A DNA stretch of 64,000 nt from Sipunculus nudus (Eukaryota; Annelida; Sipuncula; Golfingiida; Sipunculidae). Position numbers and translations under genes: made by a program. The notes beneath the pieces were generated by a model. The model was given only the letters and a program-made list of their open reading frames with translations. It had not been told where the DNA came from and searched no databases. This document shows, piece after piece, positions 44,801 to 51,952 of this stretch. The DNA lies in contig JAPPUL010000065.1 in the NCBI GenBank assembly GCA_026874595.1, positions 50,272 to 114,271 on the forward strand. Reading direction: 5' to 3'. Position 1 is the stretch's first letter. The number at the start of each line of letters is the position of its first letter.

Positions 44801-45406
44801 AGAAACATCGGGACTTGACAGTTCATACTCGGTTGTTACCCACAAAGCCTTTGCCAAATCCGTAGAAATATCACTTGTAGTATTTATCTCTTTAACATAA
44901 CCTACTCCATTAAAAGGAGCTAAAAAACCATTAGGTAGCAAATTAGCTATCGTATGTGTTCGTTCCTCAGCCGTAGGTCTTAATGAGCTTGACTTTAAAA
45001 TCTTATTATACAATTCAACCACATCTTCAGCTAGCTCTTTAGTCGTCTTATAAGTTCCACCTTTAGCTCGTACTACTTCTCTAAAAGCTAACTTAATTTT
45101 AGCTTCGTCAATATCAGCATCGTCAGCAATATTTTTATCTTTTAAACTTTTGATAGCGTCAGCGATCACTTTTGCATCATGCGTTCCGTCACCTGTATGC
45201 TCTTTTTCGTAAATTTCCGCTAATAGTAAAATTAATCCGTATAGCTGCGAAGTTACCCTTCCAATCGCACCCCTTACAGAACTCCTTATCGTTCCGTCAG
45301 GATCTAATTTTACTCCTTCGTTTGCATCTTCAGTACCCCCAACATGTTCGCCTGCTTCGACCCACCGTGGAGTTTGGTCTCTAAGCTTTTTTAAATTTTT
45401 AGCCAT
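41855..45406 (-). CDS. long tail fibre / receptor-binding protein
   Basis: 1183 aa, the largest virion protein here. The N-terminus (about 1-120) has the baseplate-attachment style of phage fibres: RWVEAGEHVGGTEDANEG, then IYEKEHTGDGTHDAKVIADA. The rest is beta-rich, with many Trp/Tyr and Gly, suiting a distal receptor-binding or propeller-like region (VNDVIHLWGIRKVNNKLDVF, FYYYLGGVEELILYHYV). No collagen-like repeats or autocleavage motif are recognised. AGGAG precedes the ATG. It should determine host range and be the fastest-diverging gene. Confidence 0.7.
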   Translation of the reverse strand: MAKNLKKLRDQTPRWVEAGEHVGGTEDANEGVKLDPDGTIRSSVRGAIGRVTSQLYGLILLLAEIYEKEHTGDGTHDAKVIADAIKSLKDKNIADDADIDEAKIKLAFREVVRAKGGTYKTTKELAEDVVELYNKILKSSSLRPTAEERTHTIANLLPNGFLAPFNGVGYVKEINTTSDISTDLAKALWVTTEYELSSPDVSLIEMYRNVIMSYDLKANVAGSVVYLIDNEFTGEIRFKLDEPPEAGTRQDFVGIEFWKEKFTLGNENSVVFPFGNTLYGWFDEGSYNVVSGCTLHKETFDDTVDTVPSYLKTSFGNVSSTKTRSSTHGKYVKCNDKNIQQFIDDPRHNIFLSLDDGYYQLRWRVITSSEVHPEQFENSGHKDVIDPDFFDLGERLIGKASKFVTPASFLKSDRFGWSSIINDEISDVGKVMLLPIAFVHRRNTTPWSWENVNGGTTWAPNKDSGRPDGFYSDIIAEQDVLDLRNRVYGATDSYDDVIKETEMLFYKDELKTHWTSLKIKPPGGGPEKDLKIYGTSHTRADAIENLTSHFDNKDQLNVFPIKYDGLGSFASFSRWFVNFYIPDNSKSDVYPKRRGVSYSPSTKEVTIDLDTRPGWRLDETINNITEWRTYYLRDGSLDWAFRRGAVRHSKISNGVRLTMNLGEIPTSSQIYGTLNIHSKATASWIEKTQQIDAAFGTSLYSEVLYGDKSLFLGATKFAKFYGGQFGQDFGKSSLFFTPFKDKRFLEDYLDMLIVNDVIHLWGIRKVNNKLDVFCDRLDMDMNPVGSREFAGLNLSKTSSEPNWIRVVSANNLFYYYLGGVEELILYHYVSSEAGVTSWSPLQKCEFPPNAFIGLDTYLLTKVHFFYEVNRLKAIIPYGVNSNAYRSQDGVKWSLEKRNVPTREILRFLNLALNKSRSELKLILGGGSINYGFKHFESIRFLTFYKGRLLAIASASGNLDKSGLVYFDYFDEDRIGDITSTLNKFGNFDFNPLKFGRWRADKKTVTYYKSPALYRKKDDKYLTQNIQNQFFEENDTLMQYVPRRRATTRINSRLNYLGDLLYGYLGVGVSTLGSFVIRHKGENFQWNLGDNSYGTSLYYTFSVITHGQPRSLVENTCKKSIFLLKICDRKKGQLIFYFNKVLTLLADSALYPTFRFDLTRLEPRMFAVTLIGRPLNLGKMDKIK

Positions 45407-45408
45407 TT

Positions 45409-45828
45409 TTAATTCTCCTTTTGTTCAAAAGTAACTAATTTTTTTACTTTGTCAAAAATAGGATTTCCTTCGCTCATAGTATAAATTTTTCCAATACTTT
45501 TAATTCCTTTTTTCGACCTTGATTTTATGTCTAGTACTTTAATGTCTTCGTGCATTTCTTCTTTAACTTCTCTTAAATATAAGTAATCATAATACAATAT
45601 TACCTGCTTTCCGTTAGCCACTTGTTTACTTGGATCGTAATAAATCATAGCCTCGAATTTTTTGTTTTTTAACAACCCAACATCTGATTGTGTTACCCAT
45701 CTACCTAGCCAAAAAACTGTTAATAATACTGTAAATAAACCACTTACAAATCTAGTTATATCTCTTAAATTACAACTTTTTATAAAAGCCCATAATTCTT
45801 TATTTTTTACTTCTTTTTTTTTTCTCAT
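45409..45828 (-). CDS. single-pass membrane protein, 139 aa
   Basis: A basic cytoplasmic N-terminus (MRKKKEVKNKELWAFIKS), one membrane segment (FVSGLFTVLLTVFWLGRWV), then about 90 residues of soluble domain with strands (KQVILYYDYLYLREV) and a basic patch. Positive-inside charge places the domain in the periplasm. No family recognised. Its location between fibre and baseplate genes is unusual for a membrane protein and hints at superinfection exclusion or virion-membrane docking. Confidence 0.5.
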   Translation of the reverse strand: MRKKKEVKNKELWAFIKSCNLRDITRFVSGLFTVLLTVFWLGRWVTQSDVGLLKNKKFEAMIYYDPSKQVANGKQVILYYDYLYLREVKEEMHEDIKVLDIKSRSKKGIKSIGKIYTMSEGNPIFDKVKKLVTFEQKEN

Positions 45829-45864
45829 GAGTTTAACATTCTCCCATACCTAAAAATTTCAACT

Positions 45865-46452
45865 TCAAAACTTCAGCTCCCATTCGAACAACAACTCTCG
45901 TTTTTCTGTTTTACTAATAACGCCAAACGTTACACTAGCAAAAAGTGTTTGTGTAGATCCGTCATCAAAAAATAATCCCGCAGCCGTATAACTCTTAGCC
46001 TTATAATTGTTGTGATTTGCTTTTTCTTTTGGTATACGAAGCTTAAACAAAACCGAACTTTCGTTAGGACTATTTGGATATTCTACTACAAATAAACTTT
46101 CGTTTCCAATCGATATATCCCCACGTTTTAAAACAAATTCGTTTGTAGTATAAACTAAATCTGTATCCGTAACTTGAGGAGAAGTAGGATTTAACATTTG
46201 CGAACCCAGTAAAGAATCGTCTCCCCCTAATTTAAAAACGTTCAAACATCCATTTTTACTATCACAATCGCCAACAAAATGCGGCAATAACTTTTTTGCA
46301 CCGTTTACTATCAGATTATCTTTTTTTATAAAAGGCGATTTGTTTTTCATCTTTACATTATTTGAATTTATGTATTTCCCATCTTCAATTACATAAACTT
46401 GAAATTTGCCCTCCATAAAATTTACCTTATCTTCTAATTTATTTCCGTACAT
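45865..46452 (-). CDS. putative baseplate/fibre structural protein, 195 aa
   Basis: Beta-rich, with a C-terminal end TEKRELLFEWELKF of the type found at the end of small tail proteins ('...L.FEW.L.F'). The middle includes NLIVNGAKKLLPHFVG and AAGLFFDDGSTQTLFASVTFG, which look like jelly-roll strands. AGGAG from the preceding gene's stop region serves as ribosome site. It probably links wedge and fibre, by position. Confidence 0.5.
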   Translation of the reverse strand: MYGNKLEDKVNFMEGKFQVYVIEDGKYINSNNVKMKNKSPFIKKDNLIVNGAKKLLPHFVGDCDSKNGCLNVFKLGGDDSLLGSQMLNPTSPQVTDTDLVYTTNEFVLKRGDISIGNESLFVVEYPNSPNESSVLFKLRIPKEKANHNNYKAKSYTAAGLFFDDGSTQTLFASVTFGVISKTEKRELLFEWELKF

Positions 46453-46461
46453 TTATCGCTC

Positions 46462-48744
46462 CTAATCTATAATTTTTATATTAACATTATCAACAATCAA
46501 CTTTGTAGCTTGATACTCGTCTTTAAGATTTTCGGAAACTGCCATCTGCCGAACAACATCCATTTCACAAAAATCTGCTATTACACCACAATCGCTTAAA
46601 TACTTCCGTTCTGTTGTTAAATATTTAATTAATCCATTCTTTAAAACCGTCCAATTATCCCGAAACTTCCCTTCAGACGATAACTCACTTACCGACTTTT
46701 CAACATCTCGACTAAGTAATCGACCTTCTATTAAAATAGTTTCTTTTAAAATCGTTCCAAACTTAACTTTATTACGAATACGTTTCGATATTTTTATAAC
46801 ATTTCCCGAATACAAATCTTTATATTCTGTATTTTCAATTAAATCTTTTAAACCATCAAAATACTCTTTAAGAATATTCCAATCAGATCCCGAAAACAAC
46901 GAACTACCGTTATTCAAAAGTTCTTTAAGTTCGTCTTCGTAAGATGTATCTCGAACTAAATCAACCAACTCTAAAATCTCTTTATAAAACGCATTATCTA
47001 AAATACCTTTTTCTAATATCGTTAATAAATCCATATAATTCTGTTCTACTAACTTATAAGCCAACTCATAAATACGCTCATTTCTTTGATAATTAATATA
47101 ACCACAAACTAAATTTTTCTCTAAGTTGGGAGGAGGTCCATATCGCAAATAAGGAAAAACCCCATTTTCAGTATAAGAAGGAAAATCAAACAAATCTACC
47201 CCAACACACCCTTTCTTATAATACGAATCGTTAAAATCAATCAAAATATTATATGTATATTGCCCGTCATATTTATAATTGTATTTTTTGTTATAATAAA
47301 TTGTTGGTTCTTTTTGATAAGTATATACAATATCAGTTGGTCTATCGTCAGGATGCCCGTAAATAATCTCGCCGTCATATTTAAATTCGCACTCATCGTC
47401 GCTTGGAGGTCCATATTGTCGATAAATCCGTCTGTCTGGATGCCCGTATAATATATAAGGAGAACTCGAATACCCTCGTGAATAAATGTCCCGTAACAAA
47501 GAATCTAACCGTTTACCTGCATATTCATAAAACGTATAATTATCTAATCTAATTAAATCTAAAAACTCAACTAAATACCCTAACCCTTCTAAACGATTGG
47601 GCTTAACAAAATTAAACTTCCTTAAAAAACTATTTATTTCACTAACTAAAATCGTTAGTTTAGGATAAGTAGTAATTAACTTAATATTATTTACTCGTAA
47701 CAAATTAACAACTTGTTCTGATAATTTACTTTGAAACAATAATAATTTTAATAAAAACAATAACAAAGCGTGTGCGTCGTAAGGTCTATAAAAATAATCA
47801 ACAAAAGTCTCTTTTCCCGACTTACACCTTGGGCATATCCAATCTGGAGGCAACTCATCAAAAGGTTCCCGATTCCCAAGTCCCGTTTCCCTTCCATTAC
47901 AAGGATCATAAACATAATCACATATTGTACATCTTTTTTTCATTGACTCTTCTAAATCGAGCCAACGGTTTGAAAAACCTTTTTTTCGGTAATTATGTTC
48001 AACTAACGTATAGCCATATCTCTCCATCAACTCCGAAAGACAATGAATATATTTATCGTCTAAAAGTTGACTTACTTGAAGAAAAAACTTTTCCGTAGGA
48101 GCGTCCACTTTGTCGGTTAAAACTTTTGTATAATACCATGTCCCGACATTCACACAAACGTCCAATAACAAAATTACTAAATTTTCAAAGATTTCTTCTT
48201 GGCCTACATAAGCGGGTTTATTGCCAACTTTTACCGTAAACGATATTTCACACGCATAATCTCCATAATATCTATCTTTTGTTTCTTTTTTAAATTCTGG
48301 TTGATACCACCGTACAATTTCGGCATCCAATCCTACTAATTGAAATAAATACCTAACAGCTTCTAGCGTCCCTTTTCGCTCATACAAATGAACCATGTAA
48401 TATAAAAACTTCCCTATTTTCTCATTACTATCAACTAAAAAGTCCGATATTGCTAAAGGGTCTAAAACTCGTTGAACTTTAACAAAATCTTTATTTCTAA
48501 TAGTATCCCAATATGTCGAATAACTATTAACGATAGCCTCAAAATCGAATTCATAAGGGTTTTTTATCTCTTTAACAATAGGTTCTCCATTCTCATCTAA
48601 TTTAACTTCGCCATTTAAATCCTTCTCATAAACCACCGTACCTAAACTCTTGTTAAGAAAAGCTTTAAAAACGTCGACAATTTTACCGATAATATTGCCT
48701 TTCCCTTTTAAATGTTCTGGTAAAAAATAATCTAAATCTACCAT
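46462..48744 (-). CDS. gpI-like baseplate wedge protein with rubredoxin domain
   Basis: 760 aa from the ATG at 48744 (the TTG seven codons upstream has weaker support). Residues about 105-150 match P2 gpI/T4 gp7-type wedge proteins (YYMVHLYERKGTLEAVRYLF then WYQPEF). Residues about 270-315 are a full rubredoxin motif: CTICDYVYDP (Cys272, Cys275) and PPDWICPRCKSGKETF (Cys304, Cys307). A Tyr-rich repeat region follows at 433-540, with YGHPD twice, KYDG twice and YGPP twice, and then a helical C-terminus. Lies next to gpJ/gp6-like and fibre genes. It likely joins the inner baseplate to the fibres. The rubredoxin part would bind Fe or Zn and is probably structural. Confidence 0.72.
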   Translation of the reverse strand: MVDLDYFLPEHLKGKGNIIGKIVDVFKAFLNKSLGTVVYEKDLNGEVKLDENGEPIVKEIKNPYEFDFEAIVNSYSTYWDTIRNKDFVKVQRVLDPLAISDFLVDSNEKIGKFLYYMVHLYERKGTLEAVRYLFQLVGLDAEIVRWYQPEFKKETKDRYYGDYACEISFTVKVGNKPAYVGQEEIFENLVILLLDVCVNVGTWYYTKVLTDKVDAPTEKFFLQVSQLLDDKYIHCLSELMERYGYTLVEHNYRKKGFSNRWLDLEESMKKRCTICDYVYDPCNGRETGLGNREPFDELPPDWICPRCKSGKETFVDYFYRPYDAHALLLFLLKLLLFQSKLSEQVVNLLRVNNIKLITTYPKLTILVSEINSFLRKFNFVKPNRLEGLGYLVEFLDLIRLDNYTFYEYAGKRLDSLLRDIYSRGYSSSPYILYGHPDRRIYRQYGPPSDDECEFKYDGEIIYGHPDDRPTDIVYTYQKEPTIYYNKKYNYKYDGQYTYNILIDFNDSYYKKGCVGVDLFDFPSYTENGVFPYLRYGPPPNLEKNLVCGYINYQRNERIYELAYKLVEQNYMDLLTILEKGILDNAFYKEILELVDLVRDTSYEDELKELLNNGSSLFSGSDWNILKEYFDGLKDLIENTEYKDLYSGNVIKISKRIRNKVKFGTILKETILIEGRLLSRDVEKSVSELSSEGKFRDNWTVLKNGLIKYLTTERKYLSDCGVIADFCEMDVVRQMAVSENLKDEYQATKLIVDNVNIKIID
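47800..47937 (-). other. rubredoxin-like metal-binding domain (within wedge gene)
   Basis: Codes for 46 residues with the spacing CxxC-(28)-CxxC, the aromatic core YVYDP, the loop PFDELPPDW and the end GKETF. All of these match the rubredoxin consensus (YxYDP, FxxLPxxW, CPxC, KxxF). Confidence 0.9.
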
Positions 48745-48748
48745 TATC

Positions 48749-49252
48749 TTAATTATCCCATACAACTAAATGTGTTAAAAAAGCTTTAATTGAATCTTCG
48801 GTCAACTCAAAATCATATCCATCTAAACTTAACAAATACTTTGAATCTGTTATTTCAAGAGTAACGTCAGTTGGAGCTTTCAAATGAATTTTCCTCCATT
48901 CGTAAATAAACTTGTCTTGTTTATCTTTTAAATTTATAATTTTGTCATCTTTTAATACATCGTACATACTACTTGTTACTTTATCATCTACACTAGATAA
49001 AGTATACTTTATATCTAAATCAGAATCCGCCCCGTCCAGTATAACTTCATCTTTTTCAATACTAAACTTCTTTTCACAAACAAATTTACTTACCAACAAA
49101 CCTTTTGCTAAATAAATAATTAACGTATATTCCAAATCGTACAAAGTCTGTCTTGAATTTACTTTTCGCACTAAACAAAAAGTTTGCCAATCGAACACCC
49201 ATTCCAATTTAGCCGTATTTAAATTATTCCCAATATAATTCTTTACTGTCAT
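48749..49252 (-). CDS. putative baseplate protein, 167 aa
   Basis: Beta-rich protein between the gpJ/gp6-like and gpI-like genes. Strands such as YDLEYTLIIYLAKGLLVSKF and DVTLEITDSKYLLSLDGYDF alternate with polar loops. No motif recognised. It holds a slot where small wedge proteins (T4 gp53, gp8 or P2 equivalents) often lie. Closely spaced with both neighbours. Confidence 0.45.
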   Translation of the reverse strand: MTVKNYIGNNLNTAKLEWVFDWQTFCLVRKVNSRQTLYDLEYTLIIYLAKGLLVSKFVCEKKFSIEKDEVILDGADSDLDIKYTLSSVDDKVTSSMYDVLKDDKIINLKDKQDKFIYEWRKIHLKAPTDVTLEITDSKYLLSLDGYDFELTEDSIKAFLTHLVVWDN

Positions 49253-49259
49253 TTGTTAA

Positions 49260-50975
49260 TTAACTCCTGACATCTTCTTCAGTTTCAATTATTCCCCGAG
49301 CTCCTAGACCTGTTCTTATCCAAAAAACAGGCTCTACGTATTCAAAATATTCACCGAAACCCAATGTTAAATCAGGATACGATTCTTGTTCTTTGTTGTC
49401 TAAAGTTACTTTAGTTAAATAAACTCTGTGTATTTTATCTTGCCCTGCTGCATCGGCTAAAATATCTAATAACTCAACTCCATAAAAACGCTCCCCCAAC
49501 CGATTACAATATTTACGAACTTCTTCGCTCATTAAATCCCTAATCTCTTTCTTATCCGAACCAGAACGAATTATAACACTTATTTCTAAACCTAATTTTT
49601 TTGGTATTGGGTCTTTCAATTCAATTCGAGTTGAAATCATTTTAACATCTTCTAAATACTCAATTAATTCTAGACGTTTTTTGAGGTCCCAAGGTTCGAT
49701 AACAACTTTGTTACCTTCATTGTTACCTAAAAGTGCCGAAACTTCTACTGTACAACATGCTTTTTGCAAATTCTTTAAAGCGTTATAAACCAAATTCCAT
49801 TTATCTCCGTCTTGTTTGCTAGGAAAAGTTGTGCCTTGACCCTCTAAATACTCCATTAAACTTTTTGTTGCTTCGTTTCTTTCCGATTCGGACAACTCTT
49901 TTCGTCGTACTTGAGCCGAAATAACACCAGGATACGAAAAAACAAAAGTTTTATAATCGTTCTCCGTTACCGCTCGTCCTTGAGTTTGAAAAAATTGACC
50001 TGCTAAATATTTAATCTTTTCGGGGGAATCTTCATCAAATCCTCCTGTTACAGACTGAGTTACTTGAAAATCAACCTCATAACTAAGACCGTTACTTCCT
50101 TCAATACTTTGAGAACCAAGGTCAGTTCCCTTGTTAACAAAAACCCCAGCCCCCAAAGTTCGTAAATAACTAAAATCTACCTCTGAACTCGATTCAATTT
50201 TATATCCAGTCTTACCGTTCCCAAAAAGCAACAAAACCCCCCCTTTATAATCAGTTCTTACTATAACAGTATTACTATCTAAAAACTTAACTTTATCTAA
50301 AAGTTTATATTCATTTGTTCCATCAATCCCTTCCTTATATCCAAACCCTTCAATTTTTTCCCCTTTATATGTAAATGAATGCGAATCGATTTTAGCCCTT
50401 ACTTCAAATTGATCGACTTGAAAATTCTCCTCCTCAACAACTAAAATTTCAAAATCCTCCCCTTTTAGTTGACTATACAAAGTTCCTTCGGGAACAATTG
50501 CCCCAGCTGATCTGAAAAGTTTCGTAACCCATTCCCCTTGCATTACGTCAATTTCATCTACGTAAACTTCCCCTTTCGAAATAACAACTTCTTTTTTAGT
50601 TACTATAGGAGGTTCCTCCCCAACTTGAGTACCCGAAGGAATCACTAAATCAAAGTCAAGAGCATTCTCTATTTGTGCTCGAACTTGTCCTGTTGCATGA
50701 CGTTTTCGATTTGGATTATAACCAAGCGGTTGAACTAATGAATACAAAGCCGATTTGCTAGTCGCTGTATAAACATAAGATTCTCGTACTCGCATTAACG
50801 TTTTATAATTTAACTGTTCAAAAATCGACGCTAAAATATTTATTAGTATCTCGCCTGTCGACGAAGTAAACCGATCTTTCCAAACTCCAAAATCTTTTTG
50901 TGATTCTAAATATTCAAAAATTAATTTCTTTAACTCTTCTTGAGTTGAAGCCCGACTAGGAATTAAAAAAGCCAT
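49260..50975 (-). CDS. baseplate wedge protein (gp6/gpJ-like)
   Basis: 571-aa protein of the baseplate J/gp6 family, whose ring of dimers holds the inner baseplate together. Visible features: an N-terminal 'IFEYLESQKDFGVWKDRFTSSTGEILINILASIFEQLNY' helical region (part), then TSKSALYSLVQPLGYNPNRK (the usual 'a.r..l..la...G.....' step), beta domains, LLFGNGKTGYKI, and a C-terminal ENDYKTFVFSYPGVISAQV segment that matches gpJ closely. It starts a new structural block after the toprim gene and has an AT-rich inverted repeat just upstream. Confidence 0.85.
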   Translation of the reverse strand: MAFLIPSRASTQEELKKLIFEYLESQKDFGVWKDRFTSSTGEILINILASIFEQLNYKTLMRVRESYVYTATSKSALYSLVQPLGYNPNRKRHATGQVRAQIENALDFDLVIPSGTQVGEEPPIVTKKEVVISKGEVYVDEIDVMQGEWVTKLFRSAGAIVPEGTLYSQLKGEDFEILVVEEENFQVDQFEVRAKIDSHSFTYKGEKIEGFGYKEGIDGTNEYKLLDKVKFLDSNTVIVRTDYKGGVLLLFGNGKTGYKIESSSEVDFSYLRTLGAGVFVNKGTDLGSQSIEGSNGLSYEVDFQVTQSVTGGFDEDSPEKIKYLAGQFFQTQGRAVTENDYKTFVFSYPGVISAQVRRKELSESERNEATKSLMEYLEGQGTTFPSKQDGDKWNLVYNALKNLQKACCTVEVSALLGNNEGNKVVIEPWDLKKRLELIEYLEDVKMISTRIELKDPIPKKLGLEISVIIRSGSDKKEIRDLMSEEVRKYCNRLGERFYGVELLDILADAAGQDKIHRVYLTKVTLDNKEQESYPDLTLGFGEYFEYVEPVFWIRTGLGARGIIETEEDVRS

Positions 50976-50999
50976 TTACCACCTTCCCAAATTTTATGA

Positions 51000-51028
51000 A
51001 AATATTTATACTATATATATAAATATTT
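51000..51028 (-). promoter_or_regulatory. AT-rich inverted repeat / promoter-motif variant
   Basis: AAATATTTATA (51000-51010) and TATAAATATTT (51018-51028) are perfect 11-bp arms with a 7-base loop, 25 bases before the gp6/gpJ ATG. The minus strand at 51009-51023 (TTTATATATATAGTA) is close to the 15-mer promoter motif. Possible operator-promoter for the baseplate block. Nothing else is seen between 50976 and 51090. Confidence 0.45.
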
Positions 51029-51090
51029 GCCGCCTCGTTTTTCCCATTTTTATACGATTTTCACAACAAAAACCGCACTTTTTTACGTTT

Positions 51091-51228
51091 TTATTTCTTT
51101 AAGTTCCGTACCCACAAAAACTTATTGTACTCATCTTGCGACAAAACCTTTTTAATAGTTTTATCCTGTCTCAAATACTTTAAATTTCGTAACATTAACA
51201 TTACATCTTGTTCGGTTAATTCTTTCAT
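51091..51228 (-). CDS. small ORF, 45 aa
   Basis: ATG at 51228, seven bases before the toprim stop region (AAGGG as ribosome site inside that gene's end), reading MKELTEQDVMLMLRNLKYLR and ending KKFLW-like aromatic and basic residues. It is helical and charged. It is on the coding strand and compactly placed, but short. Function unknown. Confidence 0.4.
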   Translation of the reverse strand: MKELTEQDVMLMLRNLKYLRQDKTIKKVLSQDEYNKFLWVRNLKK

Positions 51229-51232
51229 GCCT

Positions 51233-51949
51233 TTATCCCTTTTTGCGAATTTTGTAGCTTAAGTCTCTCTTAAAAAAAGGTCTTACATAGTCATTTAAAA
51301 AAGGATCGGTCAAGATTTGAGTTAAGAAAAGCTTTTCATACGAACCCGATAAAAAATACTCTCCCCAATCTTTTAATTTTGGCTTAAATCGTACAACCGT
51401 AACTCCCTCTTTCTTTAACTTCTGTTCTACCCGAAAACTTAATCGATTCCCCGCTAAATCATTATCGAAACCTAAATAAATAATTTTAGTAATTTCTTTT
51501 AAAATCGCTAACATTCTTACCGACACAGGACCTAACGTTGCAACAACATACGAATAATATTGATGTAAGTAAGCCAAATCTCGAATTCCCTCAACTACAA
51601 TCAAAGGTATTTCTTTTTTATACCCTTTTAAATTTTGAAACCCGTATAAAACAGGTACTTTTGAATTTGTTACAACTCGATACTCTTTCGCTTCATACCC
51701 TTTTACCAAAAACCCAATGTAATTACCCCAAATTGTAACTAACGGGATTATCCAAAAAAATCGTTGGGTATAGAAAAAACTCTCAATCGAAGACCCGTCG
51801 CTTACAAATAAATTTTTATAAAAATCATAAGAACTTAAAACGGGAGTTGGTTCTGGCAGGTTTATAAAATTATGGTAATCTAAACCCTGTAAAGGTTTTA
51901 ATTCCTTAATTGAAATAGATTCTTGATATAATTTTAACAACCTGTCCAT
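51233..51949 (-). CDS. primase TOPRIM catalytic domain protein
   Basis: 238 aa. Residues 115-170 are a TOPRIM fold: LIVVEGIRDLAYL (Glu120 Gly121) and IIYLGFDNDLAGNRL (Asp162, Asp164), as in DnaG catalytic cores, with the preceding VPVLYGFQNLKGY strand. The zinc ribbon needed for template recognition is absent here and lies in the gene at 35612-36052, so the primase is divided. The N-terminal 110 residues should form the RNA-polymerase domain. Directly downstream of ribonucleotide reductase. Confidence 0.82.
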   Translation of the reverse strand: MDRLLKLYQESISIKELKPLQGLDYHNFINLPEPTPVLSSYDFYKNLFVSDGSSIESFFYTQRFFWIIPLVTIWGNYIGFLVKGYEAKEYRVVTNSKVPVLYGFQNLKGYKKEIPLIVVEGIRDLAYLHQYYSYVVATLGPVSVRMLAILKEITKIIYLGFDNDLAGNRLSFRVEQKLKKEGVTVVRFKPKLKDWGEYFLSGSYEKLFLTQILTDPFLNDYVRPFFKRDLSYKIRKKG

Positions 51950-51952
51950 AAT

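Noticed and set aside
47772-48098. Plus-strand 108-aa frame over the rubredoxin region
   Set aside because: Antisense to a strongly supported domain; low-complexity translation and no start signal.
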